Source: Parachaetomium inaequale | Lineage: Eukaryota > Ascomycota > Sordariomycetes > Sordariales > Chaetomiaceae | Direction: 5' to 3' | Assembly: GCA_033296685.1 (NCBI GenBank) | Contig: MU854397.1 | Coordinates: 1 to 64,000, forward strand | DNA length: 64,000 nucleotides | In this document: positions 22,340 through 33,628 of the stretch, piece by piece | How the letters are laid out: each line of letters opens with the position of its first letter | Position numbering within the stretch: the stretch's first letter is position 1 | Translations under genes and position numbers: made by a program | Notes under the pieces: generated by a model | What the model was told of the DNA's origin: nothing | Seen by the model: the letters and a program-made list of their open reading frames with translations, nothing else | Databases searched by the model: none

Positions 22340-23717
22340 TACTGCATGCGAGATGGTGCAGTATCACTGAGTAATCGAGTGCAGGTTGCTATGAGGATGC
22401 GGTATTGAATCTCGACTGTCAACAAGCTACCGAGCAAAAGTACGGTGCAGTGAAGTGGATCACGAGTTTGTTTACATTCGCGGTCTGGGTGGGTGAACAA
22501 CATCAATGTTCCGGGAAACAACAAGCCCGGGGGTGTGATGCCACACCGGGACCAGACGCGGACTCTCCGGGGCCCTGAGTGCAGTGATTGCCTACCTAGT
22601 TTCGGAACAGTCCACCACCTCAAGTTGTTTCGCGACTCGACGGTCCACCCGTTGCAGGCCAGTTTCTCCCTTTAAGCAAGTCCAAGGTTATCCCAGCTGC
22701 TAGTGTTCGATAGTTTACTCGGAGCTACTTTCTGAGAGCTCAGTAGCTGCAAAGCATGGCCCCTGCGCTTCAGTGTATTGTGTAAGAGCTTCCGGCTCTG
22801 TGCTGGAGCACCATGCACGTCACGTTCAACCCAGGAGAGCGCCAACTCGGCAACTTCGATCCAAATAGGTGACTATCACTATTGGCACGATATGAGTCTA
22901 GAATACTTGCCCCCTGTGGCTGCTGCTGGCCGAGTCGTACGGACCGGGCCTTGCCGTCGCCCCGGGATCGGCACAAGCGGGCCCCAGCCGCTACCAGCAC
23001 CCCGGAGAGGCTGCGGCCAATCGGCCTGCGCGGTAAGGTGGCTGCCTGCGAGGTTCTTTTCTGAGCGTTGTGTCGGGTCCATGCATGCAACCCAGGCACT
23101 GCCCTCCCACAAATAGGTAGGCAGGGGATGCAGCACCGCAGACACCGTCATCAGGCACGAAGCTGTGGACGTTTTGAGTCTTCAAAAGCCCTCGTTCCTG
23201 GAACCAGTCAGCTTCCACGGTCGAAAGGTCCCGACGTCCTTTGTCCCGCGTTTCCTCATCTCTCCCAAAACCCCACCGTGGAATCCTCATTTGCCCGCTC
23301 GCAATTTTCTGGGGCCAGCGTGGTGATGGCAAAGTCCGAGGGAGGATCGCGCCCCCTGGTCGACAGGGAGGCTGCGGCGCAGATCCCCCTGCAAGCGTCA
23401 GCCCAAGATGTAACCTTGGTCGCGCCTCAACTCAAGAGGCTCCAAGAAGCCCACTCCCCCTCCACTCCACGCTTTTTTTCGTCGTTCCACGAGCACTGCA
23501 CGTTATCCAGTGTCACCCGAGTCAACGGAGCTGGGAGCTTCTTTTCTCGTTGCACCGTCAACCTCACGAGCTTAGTAGTCCCTCCGGGCTGAGAGCGACG
23601 AGGGCACGTTGGCCTAGATTTCAGCGCACGCGCGCGCGCATCTTTCGACAAATTTGGTCCGGGAGACTCTCCATGGCGAGGTGATTAGCCACGGTCACGG
23701 CGGTACTCACAATCACG
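22340..23717. other. Intergenic
   Basis: This stretch contains the flanks of two divergent genes. Open frames are GC-driven and lack ATG-plus-motif support. A (CG/GC)-alternating run (GCACGCGCGCGCGC) lies near 23625. Confidence 0.45.
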
Positions 23718-25762
23718 ATGCGCTCTTATCACACGGCATCGAGCCTGCTTGCCCTGCTCGGGGGGTTCCAATACGCTCTCGGCGAGGAGCTGTCGGATGC
23801 TCCGCCAGCGAAGGATTTCCTGCGCAGAGCCGGCGCTTCACGTTGGTTGCCCGCTGTCTAGCCGGTCGGGAGGGACAACGTTGTGCTGACTGCAAGAAGC
23901 GACCCTGATTGGCAACTATGTCTATTTCGATGGCGGCGAAATATCTCAACTCCTGGACGGGAAGACGCTGAAGGAGTCTAAGCGGTCATCGAATGCAGGT
24001 GAGACTGCCCATGCTCCTTCCCGAACCCGTACTCTTTTGTTCGTGAGAGTTTCTAGGTGTTGACAAAACCAACTCGTCCAGTTAACTCGACCATTTCTAT
24101 CGACATGTCCAAGTCATGGACCGCTTCCGAAGTCACCCTGCGCACGATAGAAAGGCCATGGCCGTCAAAGTCCAACCAGGCGCTTTGGACCGACCAAGAA
24201 ACAGGCACCTTCTGGGTCTGGGGCGGCAAGTGGATAGGGGGGAAGAACATGGTGCCGAACGAGATCTGGAAGTTCACCACCGACGGCAATGGCGGGGGGA
24301 GGTGGGCCAAGGAGATTCCGGCAAACCCTGGGCTGTTCAACGATCTGGAGCAATACGAACACGGCGCCTGGGCCAATACCGCCACTACGGGGTTCAGTAT
24401 CGGGGGTATGGCGTCGGGCTGGACCAAGAAGTACCGTGGCGGGAACCAGGTGATCCCGGGCATGGTCGCCTTCAACATGAAAACGAAGGTCTTCCAGAAC
24501 GGCACCACGGCCTTTAGTCCTTTCGATACCCTGGCCGCGGCATCTGCGCAGTTTGTTCCGACCTTCGGGGCCAACGGCCTGGTCATGGTATTCGGCGGAT
24601 TAGCTCTGCCGGTTGCTAGCGAGCCCAAGTGGGAGACGGGGATACCTTACGACCTCCGAAACCTGACCTTCTTCGACCCCGAGACCAAGGACGCGTATTG
24701 GCAGATTGCGTCGGGAACCATTCCCCCCAGCCCTCGATCACAATTCTGCGTCGCGGGCTTTGAGAATTCCGACGGCGGCTATGAGATGTGAGTTTGCCTC
24801 GAGAGTTTCATCGCCGCCTCCGCACTGCTAACAAGCCCAAGTCTGTTGAGCGGAGGATACAACCACCGCGACAAGTACTACTACGGCGACTCCTATATCC
24901 TGAGCCTGCCCGGATTTGTATGGACCCGAGTGCCAGACTCCCCGGCAGGCAACCGAGCATACCACCATTGCGTGTCGGTCGGCAAGCGACAAGTGCTGAG
25001 CATTGGCGGGACGAAGGGGCCCGGTTGGGACGACGCAGACCTCGCTCCGCAGGGGTTGACGCTGTTTGACATGACCGACTTGAAATGGAAAGACTCGTAC
25101 GATGCCGACGCGGCGGCGTATGAGAGGGCCCCTGACATTAAGACCTGGTACACGAATGGGTATGTGTTTCTACTCTGCCTTATACGTGCGGTTTCGATTC
25201 TAACAGACGCAGCTCGTTTGACGCAGTCGAGTGGTCGTCGGACTCGGTACAACGGCTGTTTGTGACCAAGTCAACAACGGGTATGTTAAGCCATGCTTCC
25301 TCCATCAGCACCGTGGACTAACACCCCCAAGATTCTCAAGACCCCGCTCAAGACCCTGGGTCATCGACAACATCAACCCCCAGCCCATCAGCCAGCGTAA
25401 AGCCCGAGTCGTCCACGCCAGTGGCCGCAATTGCGGGCGGCGTCGTGGGAGGTGTCGCCGGGATCGCCCTCATCGGGGCTGTCGCCTGGCTGCTCCTCCG
25501 ACGCCGGAGAAACAGGAACGCAACCCCCGGGCCCTTCCCCGGGAGCGAAGATGCTTATAGCGACGGGCATTACGCCCCTGAGGTCGTCAAGGCAAACCCG
25601 ACGGTAACACCAGGGGCATCGCCGCTTGGCTTCAAGACGGGCGTGGTTGAGCTTACCTCTCAGCCCTCCCACGCCGAGCTGGATGTGGGTGCCACACCCA
25701 CAAACCCGCTGCTCCACTACAGCGCGCCTGTTGAGATGGATGCGACGCCCATAAGATACTAG
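23718..25762 (+). CDS. Kelch-repeat protein with signal peptide and C-terminal membrane anchor
   Basis: Six exons (about 23718-23841, 23900-23998, 24082-24787, 24842-25159, 25213-25280, 25332-25762) join to about 581 residues. The first intron's GTTGGT donor is weak; the fifth exon could start 6 nt earlier. Residues 1-22 are a signal peptide (LLALLGGFQYALG). The body is a kelch-type beta-propeller: NYVYFDGGEI, TFWVWGGKWIGG, LVMVFGGLALP, ILLSGGYNHRDKYYYGDSYI and QVLSIGGTKGPG are blades. A Ser/Thr/Pro-rich stalk follows, then one transmembrane helix (VAAIAGGVVGGVAGIALIGA) and a basic stop-transfer RRRRNRN with a 90-residue cytoplasmic tail. Type I surface protein; ligand unknown. Confidence 0.85.
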
Positions 25763-26158
25763 TGCTTTGCGGGCGCCGTTCATAACGGGAAGTTGGTGGG
25801 GACAGAGCTACTTTTCATTCAGTATTTATATAATACCCATCATTTTAGACTAATTGCAGAAGCCAGGGGCTTAAAAGATACACATCAGTGCGAACAGGGG
25901 CAATCCAACTGAAGTTCAACATGTTCAGAAACAGAGCTTCTGCTCGAAACAAGTGTCTCCTTCAGTCTATATGCCTGACATCGTCCTCGCCGCCAGTCCT
26001 AGAACACCCCCCACCCCCCAAGAGTTGCCGACTTCACCCACCCCCTTTCAAACCAAGTCCCGCCCCCGATCCCACTTCTCCTCCTCATCTTCCTTATATA
26101 CAGCCCTCCCCCCAAAACCCCTTCAATACCATCCCCCCCATCAACATCGATCTCGAAC
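25763..26158. other. Convergent 3' flanks
   Basis: Lies between two convergent gene ends (kelch gene and AA8 gene 2). The ATTTATATAATACC stretch near 25823 may serve 3'-end formation. No gene. Confidence 0.5.
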
Positions 26159-26929
26159 TCAAGACGTAAGCCTCTGCACAGTCGTCTCAAAATTCGCATT
26201 CAGCGCCTGGTTAAAGTCATGCGACCAGTAGTTATGCACCTCATGGATAGGGATGCTCGACGTCGGGCTGTTCGGGGTCGTCGGCTTGCCCGGCGAGTAG
26301 GCAAACGCCAGCCGGTTGCCCCCGCTGGGGGTCAGGTACCGCATCGTGCCCGACCCGGCGTCCCACGCCGTGCACCCCTGGCAGAGCGCCGTGAACTGCC
26401 AGTGCGTGCTGTTGGACTTGGTGCCGGCCTTGAAGACCGTGTAGGTTGCGCCCGTGTAGGGGGTGGGGGTGACGTGGCCGCTGGGCAGACATGGATGTTA
26501 GGTTTGGGGGGTGGAGATGGGGGTTTTAGGGAGGGGGTGGCTTACGTTGCCCACCGGGACGACAGCACGGCGTTGTTGCTGGAGCCGCGCCAGGCGACCA
26601 GCAGCGGGTTCTTGAGCATCGAGCCGCCCCACGCGAGCGCGGCCCAGCCCACGTCGTTGGGGACGACCATCTGGACGACGGCGTCGTAGGCCGTGTTGCT
26701 CTGGGCGTCGTCGGGAATTGCGACGCGGTAGGTGATGCCGCGCCCGTCGGCCTTGTACGCCTGGAAGGCGGTCGAGAAGACTAGCCCCGTGTCGGGATCT
26801 TGGTAGACGGCGGCAGCTGCTGCGTCTCTTGGTTAGCATTTTGTATGCTGTGGGCTGTCACTGCTTCCCGGGATACTTGCCGGTCTGTAGTAGGGCTGCC
26901 ACGAGCCCGAGGAAGAGAGTCCACAGCAT
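26159..26929 (-). CDS. Secreted single-domain AA8 cytochrome protein
   Basis: Three exons (26929-26881, 26819-26546, 26480-26159) give 214 residues. Residues 1-16 plus a few alanines are the signal peptide (MLWTLFLGLVAALLQT). The rest is a complete AA8/CDH-type cytochrome domain: VGWAALAWGGSM gives the likely axial Met84, NSTHWQFTALCQGC has the Cys141/Cys144 pair, and IHEVHNYWSHDF holds His187/His190 for the axial histidine. It ends right after the domain, with no linker or flavin domain. The first intron has a GC donor (GCAAGT) rather than GT: only this choice joins the signal peptide in phase. It is paralogous to the gene at 11300 (shared W-S/A-T-G-x-V...GATY and THWQ segments). Confidence 0.87.
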
Positions 26930-29900
26930 GGTGAGGTTTAGTCGTCTGGACCGGTGCCGTATTGTCGTGTGTTCTGTCACCTGCGGAGACGGTGTGATCC
27001 TGACACTGCTTATGGTTGACGATTAGCCAAGAATTCAAGACTTCTTGTTCACGCAGCTAGCACGGCAGAGGGATGGATGATAGACCGAAACAACGTACGT
27101 GGCGCTGTGGACAGAAACCGGCGTGAGCTTGGCGGCAGGAGGATGTGCGACAAGACGACACGGAGCGGCAGGACGAGCCTTTTAGTCGCCGGCCACGGGA
27201 GAGAACGAACTGGCCAAGACCACCGAGATATGGGGAAGAGGTGTATCCCGCCATGATTAAATATAGAGGGCGGCTTGGCGCGTTGCTGTCGGCATCTCGA
27301 ATCCCTGGAGCCAGGGCGGAGCTGGCCCGGAGCCAAATGCTGGACGCCGCCGCTGACGGGCCAAGGCAAATCACCGGACGCCCGTTGGACGGCTGTAATC
27401 GCGTGACGACACAGGTTCGGTGCTGTTAATCTAAGTCAGGTCGGAGAATCTTCCTCCTGGGGCGCGGTGCTGCCCTGGAGGCGCGCAGGGACGAGGGCCG
27501 GGTTACGGCGGTGGGAGGTTGTAGTGCACAAGGAACGGCATATGGGAATACTGGGGACTGGAGACCGGTAGTGCGGGGTGACTGGCGAATCGTGTCTTTC
27601 ACCTTCCAAGATCAGCTTCCCTTTTACCCGAGCATATTGGGCCAGGGAGCCATCCAGGTGCCTCAGCGGCAGCCTCCGAGGGTTAAATGGTGGTAATATA
27701 TTAAAAGCAGTTTTTTTATAGCCTCCCAAAGCCCCAAACCAAACTGGGAACGGGGACAGCGTGGGAGAGTCTTGGTGCGTGGGTGCTGATATGAAAAGGG
27801 GCAGCGGTAATTCAACCCACTGCAACGCTGTTGTCTCCTTCGCCTTGGAACTTCGAAGGGGTACCCGCCTTCTAGAACATTGAAGACGGATCTTGCCCGG
27901 ACGAATCATGGCACTTACCAAACACTGGGCAACTTGCAATACTAATTCCTCAATGCTCACTGGCTGAAGACAAACCGCTGTGGCATCAGACTCAACATCC
28001 AGGTCCTGAATACCACAACATGACCTCTTCGCCATATTGCTTCGACTCTCGGGTTAGTGTTTTAATATCCCCGGTCATCTATCTCCCTGGTAAAGCATCT
28101 AGGAGAGTCAATAGAGCGTGCGTGGTGCATGAGAGAACCCTTCTAGAAGCTCCATATTCCGGGTTCACACCCCGTGGCTTGTTAATATCGCAAGCCGCAG
28201 ACATGTGGTCGTGACGAAGCAACTCTCCCTTTAATGGAGGGTCCGAGCCTGGGGCCCTTTACGTGGTTATCCTGGGGTTGTGTGTACATCCCTCCCGAGG
28301 TGGGATAGCTTCATTACTTGTAAGCTCGCTCAGTTGTAGCTTGCCTTTTGTCGGGCACATATCTAGCCCCGAACCTGGGATCGGAGGCAAGTTTCCATGG
28401 CCGAATTACACTGCATGCCACATACAACTCCTTCTAAACATAGCCTGAGCCCTTTACGGGACCACCAGGGTCGAGAACTCGAAGCTCTCTACATCACTTC
28501 CAGAGACTAGGGCTCCTCGTGAACCTTGTGTGCATGGCCGGGCGAGTTATCTGCCAAAAGGAAGCGGACAAGACTTGAGCTTATTCCGTGGTGTTAATGT
28601 AAACCAGAGCTGTTGCAATGTTGGGATATCATCCACGATGGAGGCTTTGGGGTAGCTTAGTCGTATGCATCTTGACCCACGTCTCAAGACCCCATACTTG
28701 ACTTAGAGCTTGGCCACCGAGATGACTGGCGCCTCGTCCTGCACTGTCACTCGCCAGCTCGCCCCCCGACTCCGACGACTCTTGTGTTGGGAAGACCGTG
28801 AGACCCTCCCGAGAGATGGGGGATCAACGCCTACCAAGCCGCTGGATCGGATTTCGGGTCCCGGAAGGCTGGATCCTATTTCCACTGTAGCTCTAACCAG
28901 TGGCTCGAGTCCGGCAGCTCGGTAGCCACGCTAAGTCGCCTTGGCAACACTGGCTGGACGCCGGCAGAGGCATCTTGAGGCCTTGAAACCCGGTTGCGGG
29001 GTGTTGGCGGGGCCCGGGGCCAGCTTGACTGGCCCACCTATGCCCATCACAATGCCCAGCAGCATCCGAAAGAACTGAAAGCCATTGATCCTATCGGAGG
29101 CACGTGGTTAAAAGAACAACTCATCCGCCGGGAGATCAGCCAGCAGGATAAGCTGGGAAGGGCCCCGGCCGTGAAGGCTCGGAAAACCATGGTTTCCCCT
29201 CCAACTGACTATCAATGGCGTAATTGAGTCAATGGTACCGGAATCATAGCACCTGGGCCGTTGCGGCCGTTGCGGCGAAACCGAACCGTGTTGCGGGCCG
29301 AAGTGGAGATATCTCGGCGGCGCTCGGGCAGACTCCGGGGTCCGCCGGCCGGAGTGGGGCGGCGGCCGGGTTGGCGCCGGAATGACGGAAGAGAAAGACG
29401 AATACTTGTTTGTGACTTACCGCGGGATGTCTGCTACGCCCGTTTCAGAAAACGAGCAACTCGGCAAGTCGGCGACTGTCGTTCGGTTCTGAGGGCTTAG
29501 CTGAGTTGTTGGGAAGGGGAGCGTGAGCAAACGAGGTTTTCACGATAATTTCTCGCGATCCGACCTTTGTGTTTCCTCCCGCACAATCCCCAGCGGATCT
29601 TCCCGGTCACGCGTTTTGTGGGGCCATTGGCCCAGGTTCTGGCCTCGGCCGACATCAGGCCATTCCTTGCCAAACTCGACACCACACAAACAGTTTGCGG
29701 GAGCTTGCGGCTCTCCCGCGTTTTCCCAGCTTGTTCCTGCCTCTGTCGGCGAGACAACGTTTACATATCCTGCCATGGTGAATGTTCTCTGCTGCCGCAT
29801 CATATTGAAAGAGCAGCCGGTGCGATACCGGTACAGCACGTGACACACAGATCGAGGGCCTCACTGCCGTGATTTTTTGCTGCTGTCTCGCGTCCGAGGA

Positions 29901-30538
29901 AGTGTTTCTACATGGATATCGGCCTCTCCGGGACGCCGCGCGCAATGTCCAGACCGGCATTCTTCACAAGCAAACCAGCGTCGATGACCGTCCTGAAGGA
30001 TTAAATATTGCCCGACAGTGGGAGCAGTACTTTAGGTTTTCAAGCCATGCACTTTTCGGTTGCTGCATGCGATTCTCGCTTTCCATTGCAGCGATTCGAC
30101 TCTCGAGGTTTCGGTTCCAGGTTGGGTTGAGCGACAGAAGCGGGCCTGAGCGGGCCCAGACTTTTCTCGCAAGTTCCGGCTGCGGGCGGCTCCGAGCCCC
30201 GCTGCAGGGCACCCACTCAGCGCGCCGCCGCGGGGCCTCGGGGATTCTCGAACTCGAAAAACTGGCCGCATCCATTCTCGTACGAGGCGGAAAGAAATCG
30301 TCTGTTAATGCCGTTTTTACAGGTCCCAAGACGCTGTAGTGCCACCATTCGCCGCAGCCGGAGCCACGATGCCAAAAATCCCAAGATGGCTGCCGAGGGC
30401 ATCCTGGCCTTTTAATAGACCTCGAGCACCCAGCAACACCATCCCACACTCTACAGTGTCGACATCGCCGCCTCGTCTTTAGCACACACACCTCCAAGCA
30501 ACAACACCCCTTTAGCCAACCAATTGTCAGCCACCGGT
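26930..30538. other. 3.6 kb gene-poor stretch
   Basis: I find no gene with domain support. One weak candidate is listed separately (27436-28035). The right part (about 30420-30538) is the pyrimidine-rich, ACACCA-rich leader of the bHLH gene. A tRNA-like TTC-arm near 28155 was examined and rejected. Confidence 0.4.
27436..28035 (-). CDS. Possible gene or gene fragment
   Basis: An ATG at 28035 opens a 199-codon frame. Its first 39 residues (MAKRSCCGIQDLDVESDATA..., SIEELVLQVAQCL) look protein-like and are followed directly by a good GTAAGT donor. The rest of the frame is basic and proline-rich, as expected of read-through non-coding DNA. It may be the first exon of a gene whose other exons I cannot place, or a relic. 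Confidence 0.2.
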   Translation of the reverse strand: MAKRSCCGIQDLDVESDATAVCLQPVSIEELVLQVAQCLVSAMIRPGKIRLQCSRRRVPLRSSKAKETTALQWVELPLPLFISAPTHQDSPTLSPFPVWFGALGGYKKTAFNILPPFNPRRLPLRHLDGSLAQYARVKGKLILEGERHDSPVTPHYRSPVPSIPICRSLCTTTSHRRNPALVPARLQGSTAPQEEDSPT

Positions 30539-31722
30539 ATGTCCGGCACAACCATTGACTCGTCGATACCATTCGACCCATACGCAACGTCCTTTGACGC
30601 CTCCCAGCTTGTTAGTTGCCCTGCCCTCCCCTTCATCCCCGCTCGAGTTCGGCCTCCGAGGCGCATTCTGCGGGGTAAGACCTGTCTCCCGAATACTCCT
30701 GGACGGACTGGTGGTTGAGGGCCTTTCAGTGCCCGGGCTACCCCTGATACACACCAGGCTCCTTTCTCCAGCTGCTGACTTTGTCCAAGCAAACATATCC
30801 CGACTTCTCCCCGGTGTCCTTCTTTGACACCGAAGACTTCGGTACAGACTTCACGTCCGACTCGGCAGCGTCCCCCTTGTCGCCGCTCTCTCCCGCTCTT
30901 TCGGCCAGCTCATTCGGCTTCCCCGCGACAGACGCGTGGACCGCTTGGGACTCTGCAGAGCTCTCCCCCGAGCCCGAGACCCTCTTTGGGTACCAGCCCT
31001 TTGCCTCGTGCCCGCCATCAAACGCCCCCTCGAGCCCGGCCATCAACCCCCTGGACCTCGCCGTCCCAGCACCACTCAGCGCCCACGCACCCTTCTTCCA
31101 ATCACCCCAAATCATGCTGGCCACCATCCCCAGCCAGCCACAGCCTGCCGCTCTCCCCACACCATCATCCACACCCCCCACAAACGACACCGCCACCACA
31201 AAACGGTATCCGTCCCGCCGCGCCCTCAAGCGCAGATCCGCCAGCGCCGCATCCGACGACGAGCCCGCCACCAAGTCGCCCACACTCTCACCAGAAACAA
31301 CAACATCCCGCCGCCCGTTCAAAGACACCACAACCCCTTCCCTCGGCCCAAAAAAGACAGCCCACAACATGATCGAAAAACGCTACCGCACCAACCTCAA
31401 CGACAAGATCACCCAGCTGCGCGACGCCGTGCCCTCGCTCCGCCAAATGGCGCAACAGAAATCCAAGATGGCCGATGGCGATGTTGACATTGATGACCTC
31501 GAGGACAGTGGGCTGGTACAAAGTGCGGGTGCCAAGCTGAACAAGGCCACCATCTTGAGCAAGGCGACCGAGTATATCAGGCAGTTGGAGAGGAGGAATC
31601 TGGGGTTGGAGGCCGAGAATGGGGCGTTGAGAGGGAGGATGGAGGGGTTGGAGGGGTTGTTGATGGGGGGGACTAATATTGCTGGGGATGGGAGAGGGGG
31701 GGTGCTGGGGGTTTGGAATTAG
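30539..31722 (+). CDS. SREBP-type bHLH-leucine zipper transcription factor (soluble)
   Basis: Exon 1 (30539-30610) and exon 2 (30790-31722; GTTAGT donor, CTGAC branch, AAG acceptor) give 334 residues. The basic region/helix 1 starts at about residue 212 with KKTAHNMIEKRYRTNLND; Tyr223 in place of the usual Arg is the hallmark of the SREBP group, which can bind both E-box and sterol elements. The loop is long (about 35 residues, acidic). Helix 2 and a short zipper (LNKATILSKATEYIRQLERR) follow. There is no membrane segment, so it resembles the soluble SrbB-like branch rather than membrane-bound SrbA. The N-terminal 200 residues are a Ser/Pro/Thr-rich presumed activation region. Role in sterol, hypoxia or haem control is inference from the family. 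Confidence 0.85.
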
Positions 31723-31968
31723 GCGGCTGTGGTGGGTGTACTTTGAGCTTGAGCTGGCTGTATTTGGGCTGGGGTTTGGGCATGGCGTTTTGGGCTGGGT
31801 TAAGTAAGCGTGGGTTGGTTGATGTGATACCTTGGGATTTTGGGCTGCATCGTCACTCAGGTGGGAGTTGATTGGTGTTGTAATTACTGGGATGGGTAAA
31901 AGGGGGGACATTGCTGCAAAATTCCGGGGTCTGGTTGATCACATATTTTCATTGATATGGGCGAGCTT

Positions 31969-32340
31969 CTACTCTAATATTACACCTCTGCTATCACACT
32001 GTTTCATTGTGACACTCGCATTCTGATTGGTGAGACAGTCACACGCCGCAACATGTTTCAGGAGTCTGAATCTCCACGGGATGATGTCTTGGCAAGGCTC
32101 TACCACTCTTGAACTTCCCTCTTCGTCTGCTTTGCCTGCTTCTGAGTCCGACTCCCTGTACTCCAGGAGCTTGTCCTTGTCATTATTGTACGGCTGCAGC
32201 TTCTCATACTCACTTGGGCTCTGGACTGAGACAGCACCACGGCGAAGGGCCGGTGGCATTGGCTCAGAGTCACCCTGCTGTTCCTGTTCGTTTTTAGGAG
32301 TGTTGGTAGGTGTGCTGTTCATGTTGGCAGTATTTGGCAT
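31969..32340 (-). CDS. Small hydrophilic hypothetical protein
   Basis: An ATG at 32340 opens 123 codons (MPNTANMNSTPTNTPKNEQE...) with a repeated NT-P start, an SEYEKLQPYNNDKDKLLEY segment, acidic SESDSEAGKADEEGSS and a C-terminal region with CDC. It is the only long ATG-started frame in this interval and has protein-like composition. No family recognised. Confidence 0.35.
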   Translation of the reverse strand: MPNTANMNSTPTNTPKNEQEQQGDSEPMPPALRRGAVSVQSPSEYEKLQPYNNDKDKLLEYRESDSEAGKADEEGSSRVVEPCQDIIPWRFRLLKHVAACDCLTNQNASVTMKQCDSRGVILE

Positions 32341-33103
32341 TGTGGATAAGTTTGGTCGTTTCTTTTGGTGGGGGATGGTTGGAGGCAACAACTTATCTAG
32401 ATTGCTGGCGGGTGGGTGTACGCGGGTTTACATATGATTAAAAAAACGGCCGAACAATACCACTGTTTGTGTGGAATAAAAAGTTGCCACAGGTGGCCCG
32501 AGGGCTGCGGGCAGTCTTTATGTGCACAGAGAGCATAGTAATTTGGTCTTTGTGAGGAGCAACACATTCCAGTTGTTTCCACCTCTGAGCGTCATCTTTG
32601 TCACGTCATGCTGCTGGTTATCTGGTTGCTGCTCACTGAACTGTGACCTGCCGTGCACTCACACGAGTTGAAATGACACAATGGACGAGATAAGCAGAAC
32701 ACAACAACGTAAAGGACGTAAAGTGGTTGAGGAATTCCCCGATCTGATATCTGCCAGCCACCGCTCAACGTTGCCAGACCCCTGGCCGTGTACTAGGGAA
32801 CACTGGGCCTCGCCACACCCCTTCCAAATTCTAGGCAGGGCCTCGATACCTCTCACGTTGGGCCATATGCTCTGTGCAATGGGCCGGTCTCATCAAGAGC
32901 CACCCAGTCCTTCTGCTCAGCAATATAAACACTGGGTTCCCTGAAGAGGAGGTCTCGGGGCCTCCAGTCCCAGCGCCTCCAGCTCGTCGTCGATGCTACC
33001 GGGTCCGTTCAGCACCAGGCCAGGACCACCAATCCCCTGCTCAAAACGCCACCCTGTCTTATGCTGTGGATAAAGGGTCTCGAATAGACCCAAATTCTCG
33101 TGT
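32341..33103. other. Intergenic
   Basis: No gene seen. Contains 5' flank of the small hypothetical protein and 3' flank of the disordered protein at 33104. Confidence 0.45.
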
Positions 33104-33628
33104 TCATCGCCTTAACACCACTGGTGGCAGGTCGACGGTAAATCTGTCCCCAGGGCGCAGAGTGTGGAGGTATATATCAGCCGTCACGGTAGTAGTGGAC
33201 CGCCCGTGAGACCCCCTGCTGGAAGGATAGTAAGACGAGTAGTCTCGGTCCCTCTGGCGACTGCTGCCGCCGGTTCTGTACGAGTATCCCTCTGAGGGAG
33301 CTGCATAGCTCTGCTCTGAGGGGAAGGCGCTAGGATGGTAGGATGGGGTGTACGAAGCGTCGTCATCGCCGTCGTATCTCGTTGTGTCCCAGCCAGCATA
33401 GTTGTCTTGTTCAAGCGAGCTGTAAGCATATGCGCCTCCCGTGGGATAGTGGCCGTGGGTGTAGGCGCTAGTTGGTGGATAGTTTCCGGACTCCGAGCTG
33501 GGAGAATATTGCCGGTGTTCTGAGGACCGGCTCTGATGTCCTTCACCTCTGCGGTGACGAGGAGGTTCCGTCGAGCCGGTGTGTGAATCTCTCGCTCGCT
33601 GCAACTGGCTGCTGCTGTCGCGTGCCAT
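33104..33628 (-). CDS. Disordered Ser/Tyr/Arg-rich hypothetical protein
   Basis: A single exon of 174 residues begins MARDSSSQLQRARDSHTGST. Composition is dominated by Ser, Tyr, Gly and Arg (YSPSSESGNYPPTSAYTHGH; YSSYYPSSRGSHGR), with a more ordered, hydrophobic end (TADIYLHTLRPGDRFTVDLP). The frame is open 32 codons upstream without ATG, so 33628 is the first start. It resembles in composition the low-complexity genes at 41873-50092 but shares no clear alignable domain with them. Function unknown; tyrosine/arginine-rich low-complexity sequence often drives condensation, which is inference here. Confidence 0.5.
   Translation of the reverse strand: MARDSSSQLQRARDSHTGSTEPPRHRRGEGHQSRSSEHRQYSPSSESGNYPPTSAYTHGHYPTGGAYAYSSLEQDNYAGWDTTRYDGDDDASYTPSYHPSAFPSEQSYAAPSEGYSYRTGGSSRQRDRDYSSYYPSSRGSHGRSTTTVTADIYLHTLRPGDRFTVDLPPVVLRR

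Noticed and set aside
28100..28180. tRNA-like stretch with CCGGGTTCACACCCCG arm
   Set aside because: The T-loop lacks the expected A at position 58, the T-stem has a mismatch and no 7-bp acceptor stem pairs across it.
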